Part shown: positions 56,081-64,000 of the stretch, one piece after another | Numbering within the stretch: position 1 is the first letter of the stretch | Layout: each line of letters opens with the position of its first letter | NCBI GenBank assembly: GCA_019022495.1 | Contig: JAFEKR010000031.1 | Location: forward strand, 248,001-312,000 | DNA: 64,000 bases | Direction of reading: 5' to 3' | Source: Epichloe hybrida | Lineage: Eukaryota; Ascomycota; Sordariomycetes; Hypocreales; Clavicipitaceae | Position numbers and translations under genes: made by a program | Notes under the pieces: generated by a model | What the model was told of the DNA's origin: nothing | What the model saw: the letters and a program-made list of their open reading frames with translations, nothing else | The model's database searches: none

Positions 56081-59000
56081 AGCTAGTAATAGAAAGGTCC
56101 TTTAACTAGAAAGGGCTAAAAATAGGTCTTATTTTTAACAGACTCTAATACTACATATTAGCGTAAGACCTAGCCTTTAGTTAACGTAAACTAGGGGAGG
56201 ATCTAGGCTACCCTAGAGGTAACTAAACTAACTAATAAACGGACACTGTAAATAACTAGAGAGAGGCACTAGGTAAAATAGTATAGCCATAGAGGCAGGC
56301 TAGATATAAGGCAAAATCACATTATAATAGGAAGACTATAGGTTTAGAATAGTTATTAGATTAATTTTAAGTTAAAAAGCTATAGGTATTATTTTACACT
56401 AGCTTACTACTACCTCTTTACTAACCTAGAATTAGCCCTATTTCTCCTTAGAAATAGGGATTATATTCTCTATTACCTTACTCTTACCCTTAGCTAATAG
56501 GCTAGTAGCTAGGAGCTAGTTTGTCTTTACTACTTAGGTATTAAGCTACTAGAGCTAAAAGATAACCTTATTATATTATTCCTTTATAGACCTAGACCTA
56601 GCTAGGTCTAGGCTTACTATAGTAATACCCTATTTCTTCTTAGCGTGGTTTTTAGCATAAAGTTTCTTAACCTAAGCTATATAGTTCTCTAAGGCCTAGA
56701 TAATTAAAGTTAGCTATAAAATAAAGCTACTACTAAGCTAGAGTAAAACTACTTATATTACTCCTAGTAACTATACTAGCCTAGGTCTTAACTAACTACT
56801 AATATTCCCCTTGCTAGCTAGTAATGTTTAGCTATAAGCAAATTAGCACTAGAGTAAGCTTAGAATAAGCATAGGAGTTAATATTACCTTAATATATATA
56901 TAATTATAGACCTAATAATTAAAATAGGCATTAGATATTACCTCTTTATATATAAACTAGCCTTACCCTTAGACTAGAAATAAACTAACTTACTAATAAT
57001 ATTATAGCACTAATAGCCCTTATTTTTAATGGATTATATCTTATAGGATACATACTAGATCTCTTATAGCTTACTTAGCTACCCTAGGTTAGACCTAGAA
57101 ATAAGGCAAAATAGAGGTAAAGGGAACTTACTTCTAGGTTAGGGACTTCCTTAGATACTTATCTAAGGTTATAAGTTCCTAGGTAAATTAAAGCTAGAAT
57201 AGCACTAAAAACAAGGTACTTATAGAGCTTAGTAATATTATAGTGTGTTTTTCTATATAAAATATTAGTATTTAAACTAGCACTAGACTAGAGAAGCCTT
57301 AAATAGCTCCTAAAAGGGATAGGAAAGAAAAGAACCTATAGGAAATTTATTATAAGAAAAGGAAAAAGGTTAAAACCTTAAGGGAAAAGAAGCTTTTTTT
57401 TATACTTAAGAGAGAGGGAGGGAGGGACTAACTATAATATTAGCTAGAAAACAAAGTATAAGATAAGTAAACGCATAAATAGCGCGTAACTAATCTAGGA
57501 GTAAAACCGCCTAGTTACTAGGCCTAAATTACTTACCCCTTACTATAATTAAATAAAACTATATACTTAGACTTTATAAGATATTTAGACTAGTATTAAG
57601 TTAGATTTAGCTAAAAAGTAAGGCACTAGAAAAGTTAGAAGTAAAGTAAATAAAAAGTAAATTATTATTATAAATCTAAATTTACTATACCCTAGGGCAA
57701 AGCAAGAGATATAGAGCTAGGTTAGAGTAAGACTAGACTAGCACTAAAGGGAGCTAGTTAGGACTATTACTATACTTTTTCCTTTCTTTTTTATTTTCTT
57801 TAGGATAAGGCTAGCGTAAGCTAGCACTAAATACCTATAATTAATCACACCTAATGCAATGCAGACCTAGAAGAGGGTTAGCGCTAGCCTATTAATAGAC
57901 GTAAGGGGGTTTTTCTTCCTAGTAAAGGGTTTTCCCTCTTAACTAAGCGGATGGAGTACTAGGAACAGCTACATAGTTAGCTAGCTAGCGTAAAGAATAT
58001 ATATATCTAATACTTAGGAGTAAATAGCTTTAATATACTTTTCTCTAGTACTAATGCCTCTCTTAGTAATAACCCTAATACTTAGAAATTAATATAAGGC
58101 TATGTCTTTATTATATATAAAGCTATAATTAATTAGAAGTCTAGGAGGTAGTATTATATAATAACCTTAAGTATAAAAGCAAAGCTCTTTATATTAAATT
58201 ATAAAGTAAAAGAGCGTATATCTCTAGGTAAATTACTTTATAATATTAGTATATAAGTCCTTTCTTTATTAATTATCTAGTATAATAATAAGTAAATAAT
58301 TTATATTATAGAATATAAGGAAGGAAGGCTTTAAACTAGTCTAAAGCATTTTAATATAAATTAAATATAAATTTAAGAGTAATATACCCTAGGTAATATT
58401 AAGGTAAATTAGTTAAAGACCTTTAAGATACTTACTAATAGCCAGAGTATTGTTTGTAGTGTAGTTAGTGTAGTTTTTAGGAAAAATTTGTATTTGTAGT
58501 GTAGTTTTTTTTTCTTGTAGTTAGTGTAGTGTAGTTTTTTTTTTTTTGTAGTGTAGTGTATTATAGTTTTTTTTTTTTTTATAGTTAGTGTAGTGTAGTT
58601 TTTTTTTTTTATAGTTAGTGTAGTTACTAACTACACTAACTACAAAAACTACAATGTAGTGTTAGTAAAAAAAGTGGGCCTTTTTATTATATAATGTTAT
58701 TATAAGGATTAAAAGAAAGCTAGTTATATAGAAGGTTTTATTATTACCTATTTTACTTAATTAGTTATAGAATTTATAATATTTACCTTTTTTTAAGAAT
58801 TTTACTATAACTAGGGTTATTTATAATATTATACCTTTTTAATAATACTATTATACTTATTACTTTATTTTACTAATATAACTTTAAGAAAAACCTTCTA
58901 ATTATTTTATTTACTATTATTATTAATTATTTTATGTTTTTATTATTAATTTAATTAAAAAATACCCTAAACTAATATAATTAAATTAAATTAGAAATCT

Positions 59001-59617
59001 AAATAAATATATAAAAGTTAATAGAATATATACTTAGTACTTTAATATTATTATTAATATAATAAGAACTTAAAAAAAGCTTAAACTATTTATTTACTAT
59101 TTAAACTAATTAAATATTACTTTAAGCTTTATAATTCTAAAGCTTTAAGAAGTTATATATAGTAACTTTATATATCTTATTATAATAATACATAAAGAAA
59201 GAATATAATAGACTAATATTTATAATTTATTAATAGATAACTAATAGTATTATTTTAATTACCTTATATAGCTTAAATAAGCTATAAAAAATAAGTTTAA
59301 CTTGTTTTTAAAAATAATACTAGCACTTAGTTTTATATAATATATTATACTTATTATAAAAGCTTTAATAACTTTTATAACCTTAATTACTATTATTACT
59401 ATAATTACTATTATTTTATATTTATTATTATTTTAAAAAAACATAAAAGAGAAAACATTTTTATAATATTAATATTTTTAAAAACCTTAAAATACTAAGT
59501 TATTAAAAACTATAGCTTTTACTATAGTAATTTACTTATAATTACTAGTATTTATATTTAAGTTATTTATTTATTATTTATTTATTTATTTAAACTTTAA
59601 CACTAATAATATTATAA

Positions 59618-59690
59618 GTAATCTTAGTAATCTTAGTAATCTTAGTAATCTTAGTAATCTTAGTAATCTTAGTAATATTAGTAATATTAG
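59618..59690 (+). repeat. 9-bp tandem repeat (AATCTTAGT)n
   Basis: About six AATCTTAGT units are followed by AATATTAGT variants, inside the hAT-like element. Confidence 0.9.
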
Positions 59691-59820
59691 TATTATAAGT
59701 TATTATAAGCTATTATAAGCTATTATAAGCTATTATAAGCTATTATAAGCTATTATAAGCTATTATAAGCTATTATAAGCTATTAATAAGCTATTATAAG
59801 CTATAATAAGATATAATAAG
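59691..59820 (+). repeat. 10-bp tandem repeat (TATTATAAGC)n
   Basis: About eight perfect units of TATTATAAGC are followed by diverging copies; it directly abuts the 9-bp array. Confidence 0.92.
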
Positions 59821-60533
59821 CTACTTATATTAAGTTTACTAGTAGTTTTTTTATAGTTTTTTTAAAATAAGTAATAATAATAATTTATAGAAATATAAAA
59901 TAATTTCTAGCAATAGTAAATAATATAATAAAAAGGTTTTTCTTTAAGTTATATTAGGGAAATAAAGTATTAAGTTAAATAGTATTATTAAAAAAGTATA
60001 ATATTATATATAACCTTACTTAGTTATAATAAAATTATAAAAATAATATAATATTATAAATTCTATAACTAATTTAATAAAATAGGTAATAATAAAAGCT
60101 TTTATATAACTAGCTTTCTTTTAACCTTATAAATACTAATAACTAATAAAAAGTCTAATACTATATTTATAGTGTTTATAGTTAGTGTAGTTTAGGAAAA
60201 AAAATTTATAGTGTAATGTATTATAGTTTTTTTTTTTTTATAGTTAGTATAGTGTAGTTTTTTTTTCCTTATAGTTAGTGTAGTTTGTAGTGTAATGTAG
60301 TTTGTAGTGTAGTTACTACACTACACTACAAATACTACACTACACTACACGTTTTAGTGCAATACTCTGCTAATAGCTTTATAAAGCCTTTATTAAGGTA
60401 AATATATAAGGAATTCTATTACTAAATTAGCTTATAGGAAATTCCTACTTAATTATAACACTAGAAAATTATTATAATCTCTTCCTATACCTATAATCTT
60501 TAGCTTTAATAGATATCTTAGCTAAGGAGGGTA

Positions 60534-60765
60534 TATTAGGGAAAGCTCCCTTAAAGTATAGGTTATATAAGGGTAGCGCGTATTAATAGGGATAAAACAT
60601 AAGGTTAGACATTAGTAAATATAATATATTAGAAGTACCTCTATAAACTAGTTATTACTATAGCGCACTATGTACCTTTTAGGTACAAAAGTTAGGTGCT
60701 ATCTGCACCTCTGATTGACCGAAATCGAACGCCTTTTATCATCCATTTACACCCCTACCTTAACA
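60534..60765 (+). repeat. Right LTR, 232 bp
   Basis: This aligns without gaps to the left LTR. Its outer 90 bases are nearly unmutated, keeping C and G where the left copy has T and A. It ends CCTTAACA directly before the AGTCC duplication. Confidence 0.93.
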
Positions 60766-60770
60766 AGTCC

Positions 60771-62928
60771 CTATGGCTCCGTGACTGGCGGTCATCTTGT
60801 ATGCGATTATAGGGCAAGCTCGACTCGAATAATAATGCCAAATGACCTGGATATCCGTCAAGGTTGGCTTGAGGCAGTGTTGAACGAGAAAGATCCATGC
60901 CATGTGGAAGGGAGCCCTGTCGGGTAGGAAAGGCGCAAAGGCGCAACGAGCGCAGAAGAATCGTCTTCCGCGCCGAGTAAATAGGACATCGGTAGGTAGA
61001 TAAAATGTGAGAGAGGTTGTTGTTCTTGCAGGCAGGCCTGCCTCGAATGCTTTGAATCCATATCCACCCACAGCAGAATTTTTCGCGTCAATGGCTTTTT
61101 TGTCTTGTTGGCACAGAGAGGGGTGACCAACTCCCCCTTTTTCCAGTTGGCGTTCCAGTTGGCGTCGAATTGATTCACATTTGTCGGATAGGCTCTCCAA
61201 GGTTTTATTTAGGGTTCCCTCCTCCTCCGAGGACTTCCACACCACCAAGGCCATGAGCAACCCGGTGGTGTAGAAGACATGCTCCGGGTATCCCTCCACA
61301 AAATCCTTCATCATCTCCAGGATGGAATCGGGAAAAAATTCAGCGTGGCCATCAAGGGGAAGGCACTCATGTCAGAGTCCTGGTGAAGGCGAGGGGCGGG
61401 CCATCTCATTCGTTCCACGCCCTTCAACATCTCGGTCGCCCCAATCTTTAAAGGGCTGCCGGCCACCCACGAAATCAGGCCTCTGATCGCTTTCAGATTT
61501 CCCTCAATCAACAGGTCCTGGTGCAGAATCACCAAGCCGGTCGGGACACAGGTCCTGCCGTGCGTCAAGTCATGGTAGGTGCCGACCAAATGATCATCAT
61601 CTCCCGTGAACCGGGGAGGGAAAGGCCTGCGATCGGAACGCCAGTGTAAATTTCCGCATGCCTGCCTGGGCCTGCCAGCTGGCGAGGTACGAGCGAGGCG
61701 AGCTCGATAACGTGATTGTTGACAGGTGATGACAGTGTCACTACCTGATGTTTCCAAGCACACGGAAAATGCGGAGCGCCAAACTGTCGCAAGCAAGGCA
61801 TATAGGGGATAACACACGCACAAATTAGTGGCCAGTCGGCTGCGCCTTTTTTTTTCGTGTGACACAGACAACTTCCAAGACCATCGTCAATGCATGCTGT
61901 CATGTTTGGCTGTTGGCAGCCGTAGACTTACATGGCGTTGTGTACGTGGAGAAGACTAAATAGAATTTGGATGCAGGAAAGCCTCATTGTCTCATGATGA
62001 TGAAGTAGCCAAGTACATGCTGATTTCAATTGCTTCGTTCGAGACCTCCTTTGCTTTATGCTTTCGTTCCCAGCCGTCCATCCCCACCATCAAGTTCCCT
62101 CCATCGCTTCCGCCGACCGCCACCCGAACAGACAGTGAAAAAAAGTCGGAAGACGAGAAACCCCAGTGGACACGGAGACGTAGAATGAGACATTCGAGTA
62201 TTCACGCTCTGTAGTGCAAAAGAAAAGGGGATGAAGGGGAAAGGGTAGAAGAGAGAGAGGGAGGGGAGGGGAGCTGGTAGAAGAGAGGAGGAAAGAAGGA
62301 AATTGGGAGGCTGCCCTACCTTTGACGTTGACGTTTGCCCATTTTCCGGTCAACCACGACATGGAGGCAGCGCCACCAACAAGGTCGCCGGTCATCACGT
62401 TTGACATGCTCTGCCGGGCCATGTCCGAACGCGGCCACACCATACCAGACGCGGGCCTGAAGATAACCTTTTGGATCAGCGGTGTCCTCACCGACCGCGT
62501 GGTCCGAGGTCATGATGACTACCTGTCAGTCGCGCACGACCTTTTGCGAGAGGCCTCGAGCAATGACCGCTCTCGTCACACGTGGCTACTCGGTAGGCGA
62601 CGTCAATGAGCCTCTGCTCTGGTAGCTCGGCTTTCGAGGGCGGAAGACCTTCGAAGACATTAGGACACCGTAGTCTACTGGCTGGTGTGGGGGAGTAGCA
62701 ACTCACGAGTCGTCCATTGGAACATGGCCGGCCTCGCCGTCGCGCGTCGAAACACGGTCATCTTCCAGGTTGGCGTGAACCCTCATCGTGTCTGGTCCCG
62801 ACTTGCGACGGGTTGCCTGCTTCTGCTTTCCGACCGATTGGAGGTGTCAGCGTTGAGCAACAACAGGAGTCTGGCGGCTGTGCTTGTCGAGGAGATGCAA
62901 GTTATTCAAGGATCGGGATGCTGGTCAC
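60771..62928. other. Region with decayed coding fragments right of the retrotransposon
   Basis: Base composition returns to normal at the retrotransposon edge. Apart from the APH-like relic listed separately, the open frames on both strands are short and none joins into a gene I can support. A G/A-rich run lies at 62220-62300. Confidence 0.5.
61120..61600 (-). pseudogene. Possible APH-like kinase relic
   Basis: The minus strand reads GLVILHQDLLIEGNLKAIRG then LISWVAGSPLKIGATEMLKG, which resembles the catalytic HxDL...N and the LIDWE box of fungal APH-type kinases, with the metal-binding Asp replaced by Ser. About 60 codons on, the sense continues in another frame (EFFPDSILEMMKDFVEGYPE, then ESLSDKCESIRRQLERQLEK), implying a frameshift near 61345. 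No N-lobe is found. This is a weak call; a different family is possible. Confidence 0.35.
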
Positions 62929-63300
62929 TCAGTGCTTACTGTTGAATGATGACAATAAAGAAGAGAGAAGAGGGGCGAAAGCATTCTCGCCGGCCTTAAT
63001 CACCTCCTCGGCACGATAAAAACGGTGAATCGCCGTGGCCCAGGCGAGGTAACCTGGGTCAGAGGGCCGCAAACGCAAACCCATTCGCGCTTCTCCAGCG
63101 CCCACGGTTTCATCGTAAAATTCCTACAGAAAAAGTCAGCGAAAGATCGGCGAGAACACCACGAATGGTTAATCGTGCGCAAACTCACAATCCCGTGGGC
63201 GGGAGCGGCGGAGCACATGGCAACCTGAAGCATTTTCCACCAGATTGCTCACGTCCTTGTTGTAGGTCGACTGTCGGTCAGCAGCAATCTTGTACGGCAA
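62929..63300 (-). pseudogene. Two-exon coding fragment, unknown family, frame fault
   Basis: An exon from about 63300 to 63189 reads VLPYKIAADRQSTYNKDVSN then LVE. After one surplus A in an AAAA run it continues MLQVAMCSAAPAHGI up to a good donor (GTGAGT, 63188). A 65-nt intron with a branch-like CTGAC ends TGTAG at 63124. Exon 2 (63123-62929) reads EFYDETVGAGEARMGLRLRP then SDPGYLAWATAIHRFYRAEE and stops at TGA, or splices onward at GTAAGC. If translation starts at the Met at 63233, a 79-residue protein results without a fault. I do not recognise the family. Confidence 0.4.
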
Positions 63301-63923
63301 GACTGTGTGCTCCGATGTGGTCTGTGGACGTGGGAGGTGCGAGGTGCGAGGTGGTAGGTGGTAGGTGGTAGGATGGTGATGAACTCTGATCAGAGCAAAC
63401 TAGGGAATTCATCATGATTAGTAAGTAGGCTTGTTGATGGAGGGGAATGAGGAACCCGGGAGGGGGGCAAAGAAGCGTGGCAGTGGCAGGTTCGTTCCTT
63501 CTAATAAACGGAAGCGCGGAAACGCGGAAACTCGCAAACGCGGCTGGCCCGTGACCAGGGCTGACGTCGACAAAGAGAATCTATTACAATAACAGAGACG
63601 GCTCATCTATGTCGTACAAACATTCATACGTAGATGTGTCGTTCAGCGTGGATTTGTATAGAACCATATCATTCTACATGGATCTGTAGAGATTTTTTGC
63701 AAAGCCATATCAAGCCGTATGCTTCTAGATTCACAACATCTGTCAAGTGCGTATCATCTACACTCGGCGTTTGCTCGAATCTTGGTTGCAGGGACTGTTC
63801 GATGACTAGCTACCTGGGTAGTTTTGACACATCATGACAACATCCACGCGACTGCCAAAAGAAACGACGCAGACTTGCCTTTCATTCTATTCGTTCTATT
63901 CAATCATGGCATTCATCATATCT
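63301..63923. other. Intergenic, with 7-9 bp tandem repeats
   Basis: GTGCGAG and GTGGTAG units repeat at about 63334-63373. CATATCA/ATGGATCTGTA-like repeats occur near 63640-63720. No gene is seen. Confidence 0.5.
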
Positions 63924-64000
63924 TCACAGGTGCAACTGCCCCGCCGCACTCGCAAGCTCCCTGAATCTCCCCAGCACATCCTTGTCCACATTTGCAGCCC
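63924..64000 (-). CDS. 3' end of a gene running out of the window
   Basis: From the window edge the minus strand is open for 24 codons (VDKDVLGRFRELASAAGQLH) and stops at TGA (63926-63924). The helical, charged end looks like the C-terminus of a normal protein. Too little is present to name it. Confidence 0.45.
   Translation of the reverse strand, partial: AANVDKDVLGRFRELASAAGQLHL

Larger units (their letters stand above)
58435..60377. mobile_element. Nested hAT-like DNA transposon remnant
   Basis: The element 58443-60369 starts CAGAGTATTG and ends CAATACTCTG, perfect 10-bp terminal inverted repeats. It is flanked by the identical octamer CTAATAGC at 58435-58442 and 60370-60377, the target length of hAT transposons. 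Both subterminal regions (58453-58665 and 60170-60355) hold many TAGTGTAG-type repeats in opposite orientation, which hAT transposases commonly bind. The 1.9-kb body is AT-rich with tandem repeats and no open frame, so it was a shortened or fully degraded copy. The family is inferred from ends and target length only. Confidence 0.82.
54815..60770. mobile_element. RIP-degraded LTR retrotransposon with target-site duplication
   Basis: Two direct repeats of equal length, 54820-55051 and 60534-60765 (232 bp each), start TG (TA in the mutated right copy) and end CA (TA in the mutated left copy). They are flanked by identical AGTCC (54815-54819 and 60766-60770). I count about 30 differences between the LTRs, all transitions, with no indel. 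The interior is extremely rich in T and A with TpA everywhere and no surviving open frame, so gag and pol cannot be identified and the superfamily is unknown. A purine tract (AAGGAGGG, about 60524-60531) lies just before the right LTR, as expected for a polypurine tract. Nested insertions are listed separately. It has no coding capacity left. Confidence 0.93.

Noticed and set aside
59691..59820. CRISPR-like array
   Set aside because: The units are directly abutting 10-mers without spacers, in a eukaryotic AT-rich transposon.
62322..62945. Plus-strand open frames near 62.3-62.9 kb as a gene
   Set aside because: Short frames in different phases, no family-like motif, and no splice pattern that joins them.

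Overview
The window is nuclear DNA of a filamentous ascomycete, probably Sordariomycetes/Hypocreales. The evidence is short (50-170 nt) GT-AG introns, compact genes on both strands, Pezizomycotina families (AA9 LPMO, Zn2Cys6 regulator, fungal P450, SRPK-like and APH-like kinases), and a repeat block degraded almost wholly by C-to-T/G-to-A transitions, as in repeat-induced point mutation (RIP). No species call is justified from sequence alone. All gene models were joined by eye from reading frame, splice sites and family motifs; none was aligned by software.

Layout. 0-9.6 kb: HSP10, an AA9 lytic polysaccharide monooxygenase, a Sec4/Rab8 GTPase, an unidentified mitochondrial-type protein and an AFG2-like AAA ATPase. 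9.6-12.5 kb: a broken SRPK-like kinase lying between AFG2 and a second copy of the AFG2 3' end. 13-27 kb: PP4 regulatory subunit 3 (Psy2), a DenD-like dehydrogenase, an APH-fold gene with a disturbed N-terminus, a disordered fungal protein, ALG5, and a four-exon gene for a small secreted six-cysteine protein. 27.8-48.2 kb is a housekeeping block: ERG1, a helical mitochondrial-type protein, an aldo-keto reductase, BUB3, eIF2alpha, IMP2, an MME1-type carrier, a conserved unknown, mitoribosomal uL23m, a METTL4-type methyltransferase and a LEU5-type CoA carrier. 49-54.5 kb is accessory: a P450 and a Zn2Cys6 regulator transcribed divergently from a shared 0.9-kb promoter.

54.8-60.8 kb is one LTR retrotransposon with 232-bp TG...CA LTRs and a perfect 5-bp target duplication (AGTCC). 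Nested in it are a hAT-like element (10-bp inverted repeats, perfect 8-bp duplication CTAATAGC) and a less degraded hairpin-rich island. 60.8-64 kb holds decayed coding fragments and the 3' end of one further gene.

How the genes fit together: several serve mitochondria (HSP10, IMP2, uL23m, two carriers, two mitochondrial-type unknowns) and others the secretory or sterol routes (Sec4, ALG5, ERG1), but apart from the P450/regulator pair there is no sign of a co-regulated pathway. I found no clear wholly new system. The best leads are the nested transposon island, the recurrent TACGGAGTA motif, the small secreted protein, and the broken kinase between AFG2 repeats.
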